A stretch of 64,000 bases of DNA, from positions 496,001 to 560,000 of the forward strand of contig LATX02000154.1 in the NCBI GenBank assembly GCA_001466705.2, written 5' to 3'. The notes beneath the pieces were generated by a model that was given only the letters and a program-made list of their open reading frames with translations, was not told the DNA's origin and did no database searches. The stretch's first letter is position 1. Each line of letters begins with the position of its first letter. This DNA is from Moniliophthora roreri. Its lineage: Eukaryota > Basidiomycota > Agaricomycetes > Agaricales > Marasmiaceae. The position numbers were made by a program, and so were the translations under genes. Positions 21,394 through 31,848 of this stretch are shown here, piece after piece.

Positions 21394-23049
21394 ACCATGT
21401 TCCTCTACGCCCTCGCACAGCCTATACCCTCCGGAGTCAAATCATTCGAAACTTCATCCTTAGCAGCTGCAGTGCCAGCTACATGTGATGATATCAACCG
21501 GTGTCGTACGATACTAAGCATCTTATGGAATTGCCTTTCCCTAGTTTTCGTTTGCACCTGGGTTGCTATTCACCCCAATGTCCCTCATGTAGGGAAGCAT
21601 TCGGTCAACGTTATACTGGATTATGTGTTGATTATGTTCATTGCTTTCATTGCGCCTGAGCTTATCATTCTGTGGGCGATGAGGCAATGGTATTCCGCTC
21701 GGAAAATCGCTCAAAAATATAAAGGTAGGTCCTCATTATCCGGTTAGAGACTTCCGCTGACTCGTCTCATCCTAGCATTCCACTGGAGTAAATCCCATGC
21801 TTTCCTTGTACTCATGGGAGGCTTCGCTTTATATGAGGGGGAGACATTTGTCTGCTACTTGTGGGATAGGGATAAATTTGGTGCTTATTGCGACGAGGCT
21901 GAACACGGATATGCGAAGATGGAAGACCATGGGATTTCTGGGCGCGAGACGGAAGTCGCTGTTCGGCTAGAAAAAGGGGAACCGATACAGGCAGGTTCCG
22001 AGGTATGTGCAAATTAACAGCTCTAGCCGGCCCCCTTTTGCTGACTTTAGCATCAGGAGTACAAAGAGGCTGCTCAGGAGATCCATGCCAAGTACACGTG
22101 CCTACTGCACTATCTCCTCGCCAAAGGGTATATCAATATCAGTGAAGAAGAGATCAGGAGTAATCTCAACCACGGAGATGCCCTGTCCAAAGTCATTGCT
22201 GTCGTTCAGACAGCATGGTTCATCACACAATGCATCGCTCGTCCTCTGGAAGGTCTTGCGCTTACTCAGATCGAGATTGTCACGCTCGCTTTCGCAGTAT
22301 TGAACTTCATCACATATTATTTGTGGTGGTTCAAACCATTACGAGTACGGTATCCCGTTCGGATCATCATGCGAAGCTTGGAACCAAGCCACGAGGCACC
22401 ACCTACTCGGAAGTTCTTCAAGGTGCTATGGGAAGTAACATGCAGAGGCTTACGGTCCTGCCGACCTTCCAAATGGTACACCTTACCTCTCGTACCCATA
22501 CACCTCCTTATCCTCTTCTTCTACAAAGTCCAAGACATCGTAGTCGGCACCGACAGTGACAACAACACCAAGTTGTTCTCCTCACGACTTCTTGAGGATC
22601 CTCCACAGCTCTACATCGCAGTTTACCTCATCGCCTTCGTATTCGGTGCCATCCACTGCATCCCATGGTTCTTTGCCTTCCCAACACACGCCGAACAAAC
22701 GATATGGCGAATATCGGCACTTCTCGTCACCTTCCTACCCATCGCCTCGGCATTCTTTCACGCTATTAATGATCACGATTTCCAATTCTTGTATCATCCC
22801 CAGTTTTCCGCTTCCCATCCCTACTTGGACAAGGCTATCGACGTCATCAATAACGCAGTTCAGTGGATCGTGCAGACGATATTGCACTTTACGCTGTTCC
22901 TGTTGATATCGTCATTCATGCTCCTACATACGGCGTATATTGTTGCAAGGGTGGGGATGCTGGTTTCGGCGTTGATAGAATTTCGGCGTCTCACGCCCAG
23001 TGCGTACCAGACGGTAGAATGGACGACGTTCATTCCGCACATTGGTTAG
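21394..23049 (+). CDS. Multi-pass membrane protein of unknown function (Agaricomycete family)
   Basis: Three exons, 21394-21724, 21776-22002 and 22057-23049, sum to 1551 nt (516 aa). The start at 21394 (MFLYALAQPIPSG) is favoured over an in-frame ATG at 21358 because the truncated relative at 18946 begins at the equivalent position. The sequence reads CDDINRCRTI, then several hydrophobic segments (LSILWNCLSLVFVCTWVAI; LIMFIAFIAPELIIL; TLAFAVLNFITYYLWWF; IAVYLIAFVFGAIHC; and a long one near the C-terminus, FTLFLLISSFMLL). It ends with the invariant-looking WTTFIPHIG. A soluble loop between the early and late segments includes KYTCLLHYLLAKGYINISEEE. I know this architecture as a large, uncharacterised, mushroom-specific family; no function can be assigned. 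Confidence 0.8.
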
Positions 23050-24409
23050 ATGGGCTATACATCGGCGGCTCGCGCTTCTGGTTCGTACCATGACATCAGC
23101 ATGGTGCATCGGATAGAAAGGCAGCAAGGAAGAGTTGATCGTGATTGTTCCCAGCGTGCTGGAAAAAATTCAATTGGCCAAGCTTTGGTGGTGATGATTT
23201 GTTCGATCTGGTTTCCTTGTATGTCCAATTCATATGCACTCTACAATTCTCACTTTGCACATACCACCCGAATTAATGTAGATCAATTCGATTCCGTTTC
23301 GCTTCGGGGGTATCCTGTAATATAAGGAGATATATACTAGTAGAGCTCCGGCTCTTCTCAGAATCAATCGGTGTGTTTGCGCCTATGAAGAAGCGTGATG
23401 ATTCCCTTCTGCACATGTATAGTCCTGCAGCACCCTATCCGAATTCGCCAAGTTGTATAATCATTCAAGCCTTCGGTCAAGTCCGAATGGTGACTCGCCT
23501 CGCCTTGCAGGAGAACATTGTGGGGGGTGTTAGCGAATGGCGGCCAACCGATCCGTGAGGAATCCGAGTTCTATCTGAAACAGAATGCAATCAGGTTTTC
23601 CGCCATTTTGATGGCCGACTCGCAAAAAGCGTGCTTCGGATTCGGGGATATCTATCGATATCTGTTTGAGCTTCGAGTTGTCGCTTCCTGTACAATTAAA
23701 GTATAGGTACAGCAGTAAGAATGATGTGATACACTCAAAGAGAACAAGGGAAGCGGGGGGGGGGGGGGAGGCTTCCCTTGTTCGGATAGCACAGTTCTCG
23801 AGAAACATTTTGAAACCTATTGTATCCACCAATAAGAGACTTTCGGTTCCATCGGACACGATAAGAAGGGGCCGTGTTCAACAGCAATCCAGGATGTGCT
23901 AATATTGTTTGAGGTTTGGAGATGGCGGCGGCCGGTTACCATAAGGCAACCTTTAGGAAGGGATCGCACGTTGCTTGAATGAGCCATACAGCATTCACTC
24001 GTCAGCCGAGGAAACGCAAGTCTGCTATTTTGTTGCGTAGAGTAGCCGTAGGATGCCATTTGTTAGGCAGGCATCATTGGACATATCGATAGCAGTTGGA
24101 TGAGCGCCCTCCAAGCGCTCATAACACATCGCTGAATGCGTCGTGACATCCTGGCATTGACCAATACCGCCCAAGTGTAGAGAAAACGCTCTCGCTGCAA
24201 GTTAAAGTCAAAGGATGCCATGAATCACTGGTCATGTTCAATCTAGTAATGATAGTACGAATTCTAATGATACATAAACATCGTCGTCAGATTCAAGAAG
24301 ATACGGCTATATAATCTATAGATACGAAGCATATAAGTTATCAATCGCAAACCAGCCCAAGAAATCAAAAAGCAAGAAATGCCATAAGCAAAAAGTAATC
24401 ACCCGGCGT
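23050..24409. other. Intergenic with an inverted repeat, no supported gene
   Basis: Only short unsupported frames. The notable element is the 13-bp inverted repeat at 23742-23783, described separately. Confidence 0.4.
23742..23783. repeat. Perfect 13-bp inverted repeat flanking a G14 run
   Basis: The arm GAACAAGGGAAGC (23742-23754) is followed by 14 consecutive G (23755-23768), then A-G, then the exact reverse complement GCTTCCCTTGTTC (23771-23783). The DNA or transcript could fold into a hairpin with a G-rich loop. No terminal target duplication or coding content is associated with it. Confidence 0.9.
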
Positions 24410-25818
24410 CTATTGGAACTCTTCTTTCTTCCCCATAATGAATGCTCCTTCATAGGCTGGTATATTGGGATCATGACTCGCAACTCGCCAGTTGCCGACA
24501 AACGTTTTTCCTCCTCCGACAAGATGACCATAAAACAGCAACCGGCCTTTCGTCGGGTCTCTCTGCATCAAATCGGGCAATCAGTAAACGCAAACGCATG
24601 TCAGTGACATTGAAGACTCACAGGAACCCTCAATAATCCCACACACCCATCCCACGACCTGACCCTACCATGGAAGGTATAATGATACCACGCCTTCCCA
24701 TGCCGTTCGTCCGTAGAACCAGTGAGTACGACATCTTGGGTACCGTGAGATTGAGGCCGTGTGGGAAGGAGCAGATCGTCGTCGTCTTCTTCCTCCTCAC
24801 TCCCTATTTCATGATCTGCATCATCTTCTCGATCGCATATCCCACAAGACTCCACATCCACATCAGGTCCGGGTTGGTGAGTGCGGTACCAGTAGCGTTT
24901 CTGCTCCCTGGAATCAGCTGACTCGGGTACCGTAACCTCCACACCATCATCAGCGACTGTGTAATCCGTTCCTTCGGGGAACCACCCACATCCCATCTCA
25001 CCAGCCTCGACAACATTTTTGGGGTCATCCGACACATGCTCTCTTAATCTCATGTAGACTGGTACAGAACCAACGTTGGCTTCTGCGAATTCTAGCGGTC
25101 TGTCGGCGGTGTTGAGGAGAGCCTCAAAGTGATTTTCCGAAGTGAACTAAAAAGAAAAAGTCGAAGCAATATAGTGAGAAACTGATGAACTGATGAACCG
25201 ACCGATATCAAAGAGAAGACTTACATAGAGCTTGCCGAACCACAAACCAGACATCTCACCGAGTGTGTACACTCCGCGGCTTTGAGTGCAATTCGAGTGC
25301 GGTAATGATGATCCCGATGACTCCTCGTCGCCAAAACAGTCCAGGCACGACCGAAGTCTTGCCCAATCCTTGTCCCAATTACGGCTTGAAGCACCAGACT
25401 CGTCAATTTCGAGAATACGGGTGTCATCAGTGTCATCAGTGACGACGGTCGGGAGCGGAGTGAGTGCTGTACCGCCGCCCTTTCCCCACGTCTTACGGTT
25501 TTGGGGTTCGGGTAAACACGGGACAGCTTCACCGCCTAATAACCCCTCATTCATTTCCAAAAAGTCGTCTTGTGTAGGTCCAGACTCGCGCTGGATCTCC
25601 CAAAAATATGGATCCCTGCCGTGTTCAGCCCTAAAACTAGCTTTAAACCTGAAAAAAAAANAAACCTTGACGGAAAACGACTCTTGTTCAGGTTGCAGGC
25701 TGCAGATCGTAGAATCAGTACCCTTGGTGGGATAAAAGATGGCTTTGACTTTCGGAAATACCGTCAAGTCACAACTCGGAACACAGTTCACCCATAAGTA
25801 CATACGTCCTCGTCGCAT
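24410..25818 (-). CDS. Hypothetical protein resembling the C-terminal region of fungal F-box proteins
   Basis: Minus-strand exons 25818-25225, 25146-24622 and 24562-24410 are all phase 0 and sum to 1272 nt (423 aa). Readable blocks are GRDPYFWEIQRES, GEMSGLWFGKLYFTSENH, VPVYMRLREHV, HGKAWYHYTFHGRVRSWDG and YGHLVGGGKTFVGNWR, ending YEGAFIMGKKEEFQ. The late part matches the pattern I know from Agaricomycete F-box proteins (GRVRxWDG, then a GY/GH block, then VGxWR). No N-terminal F-box is visible, because only about 450 bp separate this gene from the next and they hold nothing F-box-like. An ambiguous base (N at 25661) sits in an A-rich stretch (T-rich on the coding strand) and makes one codon unreadable; the true N-terminus may be affected. 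An acidic stretch (GSEEEEDDDD) lies in the middle. Confidence 0.6.
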
Positions 25819-26273
25819 CTACACTAGTGGAGTGAAGCGGAGCAGGCTGTATCACAAGAATACATAGATTTATGCGCATCCATCGAGGTGCACGGAAGGG
25901 AAAGCGAGGCCCGGTACACATGTGGGCACTGACATCCGACAATGCAAATGTACCTTTTGTAAGCGTAGATCCGGTGGCGTAGTAGTACACGAGAGGAGAA
26001 AATACGGAGAGTACACGGTCCAAAGTGGCTGGATCATAAAAAATACAGAGTTGACCTGAACAGGTCACACAGAAGGTGGCATGAATGAACGGGGTATTAA
26101 AGCAGGGAAGGCGTCGACAGGAACCCGAATAAGAGACAGGTAATACAATGTACATACTGTACCGACAGCAAGGAGGAGCGTAAGCAAAACATTGACATAA
26201 CAGATAACATGCTGGATGCAACAACAACATGGAATAGATCGCGGATGAATAATTCATTCCGAATCGAGTTTGG
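25819..26273. other. Intergenic, no supported gene
   Basis: This stretch contains the 3' flank of the WOPR gene and the upstream region of the minus-strand gene at 25818. A minus-strand frame crosses it but overlaps the WOPR gene tail and shows no domain. Confidence 0.4.
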
Positions 26274-27758
26274 CTAGCCTTCAACGCCACCGCTTGTGGT
26301 ACCATCCACAACTTTGCCATCGCTTGATCCATCAACTTCGCCTTGAACATGTGCGTGCACACCTGGGTGTTGATGAGGAGTGGCAGCGGCCTGATGGTGA
26401 TGATTGTATCCACCATAGGCAGGATGCCATATGGGATAGGGATACGCTCCTGTTGGCGGTGGATGGTAGTACGAGTATTGATGCGGTTGTTGCTGCTGTT
26501 GCTGGGAGGACCCCGGATTTGGATCGTAATGATAGGTTACAACAGCACTGGTAACCGGATATGTAGCGGTAGTACTTGGCGGAGTAGAGAGTTGCTGCTG
26601 TTGTCCAGTGACAGATGCAGGAGATGAAGGAGGATTCGCTGGATGGTGATAGGGATACGGGTGCAAAGTAGGCGGAAAACATGGGTTATACTGGGCATAA
26701 ACAGGTACTGGTTGGACAGCAGTCGAATTGGGGTCCTGATAGGTCTGGGGTGGTGGGGATTGAACGGTCGGACTCGTCGATTGCGTAGGGGATGCTAATT
26801 GTTCTGTCGTAGAGGTTGACCCTACTGGAGATACAGATCCTTCTTGTTCTCCCTGCGTGATTGATTTTTGTTTTCGCTGGCGTTTGGGAGCTGGTCCTCC
26901 ATAAGGCTCGTATCGCTTTGAGCGTTTCCCGCTTTCCGTGACTCGACCCTCTGTCAAGAGTGGGAGACCAGAAAGAGGTGTGGACAACACTGGAGCACGG
27001 GTTCCTATCTCGACATCGTCCGCCTCGCCGCGGTAACGAGGTACTCCGTCAGGCCCAACCTCTACTTTCGGAGGGTTCCGAAAGTGTGTCTTGTCGAGAT
27101 ATTCTGGGCTGATTGACAACGATGCCAGCTCTGGCAACGATGAAGGAGAGCGAAGACGCCCGTTTTCAACGTCTTCGACGCGATAGTAGGAGATGAGATG
27201 TTGTGCGACTCCACCAATGGTGAGAGAGAAGGTCTAAGCGACAATATAGTTTAGCGTATACAAAGCAAGATAACGATGCGATAGGCACACCTTTTTCATG
27301 AGACCATCCGACTTGAACTTGTAATTGTTGGTAAGACTACCCATGAGGTTTCGTTCACGAAGTTTCTCTGTCCCTGCTTGGGAACCATCCTTGGGTTTAC
27401 TGAGGGAATTACTCTCGTCTCCAATTTCAGTAACATCAACCCCGCGACTACGACCCGACGACTTTTTATCCGTCTCTCGATAGAGTAGAAAGTTTCCTAG
27501 AATACGACTCGGACTCCAGAAGAAACCATCAGTCCAACGTTTGATGCCACTCTCATCCTCGTCGAAAACAAAAACAGATCCCGAAGTGATCATCTTGCGT
27601 TCCGAGTCAACCAGTCGACGTGTCACCCGTGGTATCAGACCTCGACGAGCGGCCTCCAAGATAAGCAGTGCATCGCCTGTGGTCTCTATCCATCCACACC
27701 ATGGTGGCTCTGTCCATGTTGTCGGCGCTGCTACTGCTTGTCCCTGGCTAGTGGACAT
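26274..27758 (-). CDS. Gti1/Pac2 (WOPR) family transcription factor
   Basis: WOPR proteins (yeast Wor1, Histoplasma Ryp1, fission yeast Gti1/Pac2) are DNA-binding master regulators of morphology and development. Exons on minus, 27758-27291 and 27233-26274, give 1428 nt (475 aa). WOPRa is unmistakable near residues 15-100: WCGWIETTGDALLILEAAR, RRLVDSERKMITSGSVFVFD, RWTDGFFWSPSRILGNFLL with YRE following. WOPRb spans the splice site: GSLTNNYKFKSDGLMKKTFS and GGVAQHLISYY. A basic cluster (KRQRKQK) could be a nuclear signal. The remaining half is rich in Gln, Pro, Tyr, His and Ser, typical of the disordered activation tails of this family. The start MSTSQGQAV is the first ATG and precedes WOPRa by 17 residues, as usual. 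Confidence 0.93.
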
Positions 27759-30700
27759 CTTGCCTGAGCTGCTCGGTCATTGTTATCAACACCCATAACG
27801 AGTAAAACGAACGGGTTTGTTGGAAGGAAGAGTGACGGAGAATTCAAAAATAAATAAATCAATTATTAAAGTTTGCACAGAGAAACAAGGTTGGCTTACC
27901 AGGTGCACGGTAGATTGGCGGAGAAGGGAAATTTGAAGAGGAGAAAAAAGCATGTGCGAATTTCAAGGTCAGATCCCCGCCTCGTGGCCTACACAATGAG
28001 TTATCTCTCCCCCTTCTGTCCTCAATTTCTCTTAATATTACTGATACAGTTTCATTCTACTCTACAGTGCAGCCTTGCTGTTCGAGCTGTACAGTACCGC
28101 CCGCAATAACGTCGTTTCACAACAAAAAATAAAGTTTATCATAATTACTTAAGCACGTCTAGCCGGGGTGCTGGTTGACCTTTTTTTTTTCTGAGGTACA
28201 GATTGAAGATGTGCTGAGTACAGGAATAGAGGCGAACAAAAAAAAAAAAAAAGCACCGGCTACGAGCTCAGGGCGTCAGGTTCAAACGACCTTGACATGA
28301 AGGGAGATACGTCGGTGCACTCCATGATTTGTGCAAGTGATCGGAAGCGCCGTAGTCACCGGCAGTCACAAACGGCATGACGTTGAAGTACTTAGACCAA
28401 TAAAGCACTTGGGCCAGTAAAGCGCAGGGCGAGCTGTATTATGTCGAGCACCACAGATAGAAAGTATGAGTAGCCGCGAAAGATTTTGACGCAAAGGGAG
28501 ATTATCCGCGGTTCGGTCAAGTGGCGGTGGCGGTGCGATGCGGGGTGTCTGAACTGTTAGGCAGGTCAGGGACCAGCAGTAGGACATGACAGGAAACGAC
28601 ACTGAGCATGAAACCTAAAAGAGGCATACACCGGGAGTCGCGGGGCGTTCCAATTTCTGGGGGTCACCATCAGGGGTGGAGACCACGCTGGACACAGTAT
28701 TAAGAAAAGTTTGTCGAATATCTCAAGCTTTAAATTCACTAATAACGTTGATAAGGCTTCTTCTGAAGAATTAGTATTGCAACGTCACAGCCATCCAGAG
28801 CTTCCAAGGCAGCGGGAGTCGTATACAGCTTGAAGAATTGGATGCGACGCCAGGTGTGTACGTGAGAGACTGGCCAGCAGGACGCTAATGTATAGGCGTT
28901 CTCGAGTGCTTCTAGCCTACATGTCCACAGAGACTGGACTGTATGATACGTATATGTTCAGGATGGATCGAGAGCGCTCGTGACTGTAGCGATAGAGACA
29001 ACCGCGAGCAGAGCTGATCGCCGTGCAAGCACCAGAACTGATGAGTACTATGGTCGAGCATGCTGAGCTCTCGTAGTCGCTCCTCGAGTAGATTCAAGAA
29101 ATCGAGGCTTGAGCGCAAGCTACGAAAATCGAAACTTGCTATGATAGAAATCATAGTCGACCCCCAAAAACGCAGTTCTTGAAGGACTTTCGGTTTTCTG
29201 GAAGAATATAGACTGTATTAGAGTATATTGATCATAGAGAAAAAGGAACATCTGAGCTCACAGAGACCCAATCTCTACGGAGGATGCTCGACAAGATAGA
29301 ATGTTAGAATGTTGGCGGTCAGAGAAGAAAGAGATATCTATCTATCTATCTGCTGCGGCTGGTGTTGTGGTCAAACATTGACATACAAAAATCGATTTGT
29401 TGCGCATGCTCTCAAAGTTCGGCGTCGCCCATTGCCAATCTGTTGAAATACTTCTTGCGGAGTCAAGAGCAAATTTCAAGAGGCTCTTGCTGCGACTCAA
29501 TGTCAACCTAAACATCTCACAAGTTGTGTAGTGGGTAGGAAACGATACCGGTGAGTTAAAAATTCCTGACACCTGTCAGCTCGGAATGCTGAAATAAGTG
29601 ATTCGAGAAGGAACGGTGAAACTCCATCGCGAAGAAGAGGTCGATGCTGGGTCGATGGAATCGAAAGCTTCACTATGCTCTATGCCGTGTGGATATGGAG
29701 CAGAACTTCATCCTTCGGTGAAGGTCGGATTAGAACCAGAAGGTATAACAATAAGTAGAAGGTACGCTAAGCCCGCTGATAGTGTTCAGTCATTCAACTC
29801 AAAATCATACGTAGCTCGAGACTACCAGTCTGGCCCCGAATGAGGACTCGAGCGCTCAGCAATGAAGGCGATCCCAGGAATCAATTGACTCAATTGTGGG
29901 GATTGATCCCCATATGTAATTTCTGGTCTGGTCGGTTTTTTTTGCGAAAAGCAAGGGTAAATGCGAGCCTGCAAACGTACGTCGTGAGCCTTGTGGTTTT
30001 GACAGCTTTGCTAAGAAAAGCTTTTCAGGTGTATGTTGGCGATTACAATTCAATATTTAGGAGTCCTGTAGGGACTTTGTCGGATACCAAAAAAACTCTG
30101 CTGGACCTTGTTTCTCTCGGCTTTCGAAGCATTGTAGCTGTCCGTGGCTAATCACCGCTTTCATATGTACAGCAAGCACATCCCCATCTGCGCTCTGTGT
30201 CGACCACCTTCTTTGGAAGGTTTACCTTCAAATTATGAGCATCTTCGGTCTAGTTCGTCTCCGGACCACGCTCATTCCACCTGTTCACTTTGATTCCTAT
30301 GCCGCTCAAGCTCAGGGGTGTGCTCCCAAGAAGATTCCTCCGACCGAAGATTATGGATTTCCTATGATAATCCAAGCTTTTTGTGTGTGTCACAACTTGA
30401 GCGAACCTTGGGCCCTGGGCTGATCAGTGGACAGCGGCGATGGCAAGCCGCTCTGATGACACGCTGATCAGCTGTCTGATTCCTTCACGGACCTTGGCGA
30501 GCAGGCCGGACGCTTTGAGGAAGTAATTATGGGTCAACCGCGTTACATGCATCGGATGGGACGGATATTATGCCGATGATCGCAAGGATTTTCAGCGAGT
30601 GTACCTTCTCCTGGTCTAGGGCAGCTTGGACAACTGTCATGCACATCATTTTTCTGGCTTCTTTTCAATGCTATCGGAACAGGAATGGGCTCGGCATATC

Positions 30701-31484
30701 CTTCGAATGATACGTTTCTTCGATAACAGTGACGCACCGAGTTCGCATATATGTATATCCAGCTTCTTTTCCTGTTTGTATAGCATGTGTACCTCGAGGT
30801 CTTGGGTTCACAACTGCTCCCAGTGGTAGGGCAAAGGCCTGTACGGAACGTGACCGTTGGTACGGAAATGCGTCCGCTTTGTATTCTTAATTAATCATTT
30901 CGTGTTCTAACCTTGGCTACTAGACTCGTGTAGAGCTGGCGCCCGACTTCAAGGCACTGTGAACACAAGGTACTCGCAACGGCGGTGTCAAGTAATCGTT
31001 GGTACCTTTCTCGGACTGTGATGTTCTTTGATACTGAGAAATTCGTCCCTAGCTTTGACATTTCCCTTGTCAGAAAATAGTCACAGATGTAAAGCACAAG
31101 CCTTGAACGTATTCAACCGCTGTTCTTATGCCCAAGCGAATTCGCCGCGCTGTCTTTACAGAGGGAATGATTCGCTTAGTATCCCGGTCCTTTGTCAACT
31201 TTTCGTGCTCCCATTGGTTCTCTGTGGAATCGTGGAAAGGTGCGTCAAGGCGTGTGTGTTGATCTTGATGTATTGTAATCTACACGAATTCTAGAACTAT
31301 TTCGGTCCAGATGTTGCGAACAATTTCCAGAGGGGATATCTTTCAATCTTACCCCGGTATCTCACTCGAGTTAATTCATCAGGTCCTTCATCAACTGACA
31401 GATCTATGGTGGTTGAAAGGCACCCGATCAATCAAGCGACGCTTGCGGAGCACAGCAGTATTGACTCTCCGAAACGGTCGTAAC

Positions 31485-31509
31485 TTTTTTTTTTTTTTTT
31501 TTTTTTTTT
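31485..31509. repeat. T25 homopolymer tract
   Basis: Twenty-five consecutive T residues about 340 bp upstream of the copper radical oxidase start. Confidence 0.9.
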
Positions 31510-31773
31510 GGTCTCAAGCCAGCCGAGGCAACTTGCGCGCAAAAGCTTCCTCCGTTTACTGCAAGAAATCAATGGTTCTTTACGTAAGCGTTCCTTCGAA
31601 TTTCCATTTCCTCCGTACCTCTCTAATTTTGTCCCTTACAGACACGGAAGATTAGTCTTGTAACATCATCTGGGACGTGACACGAGGGTTTAATCCGGCT
31701 CCCAAGATCAAAGATTCCAGCTGCCTACAATCTTGGTTTGGTCCGGGCCTCCTCACAGCTCCAAAGCTCAAAG

Positions 31774-31780
31774 TATAAAT
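31774..31780 (+). promoter_or_regulatory. Candidate TATA box for copper radical oxidase 1
   Basis: TATAAAT lies 68 bp before the ATG at 31849, a usual distance for highly expressed fungal secreted-enzyme genes. The position and match are seen; the function is inferred. Confidence 0.5.
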
Positions 31781-31848
31781 ACGACAACGGGTTACTTCTT
31801 CACCCATATTCTGCCAGTCTCACTCCAACCAAGGTCTGAACCTTCGGG

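Larger units (their letters stand above)
27759..31848. other. About 4.1-kb region without a supported gene
   Basis: Many short frames are scattered over both strands but none shows a domain, coherent exon structure or coding-like composition. Contents that stand out are a T10 run near 28180, an A-rich run near 28240, a short TCTA microsatellite near 29336-29350, and a T25 run at 31485-31509. The two ends should hold the WOPR and copper-radical-oxidase promoters. It may contain decayed mobile-element sequence, but I see no terminal repeats. Confidence 0.45.

Noticed and set aside
27759..31848. Suspected mobile element in the large gene-poor region
   Set aside because: No terminal repeats, target-site duplications, transposase or reverse-transcriptase motifs were found by reading both strands.
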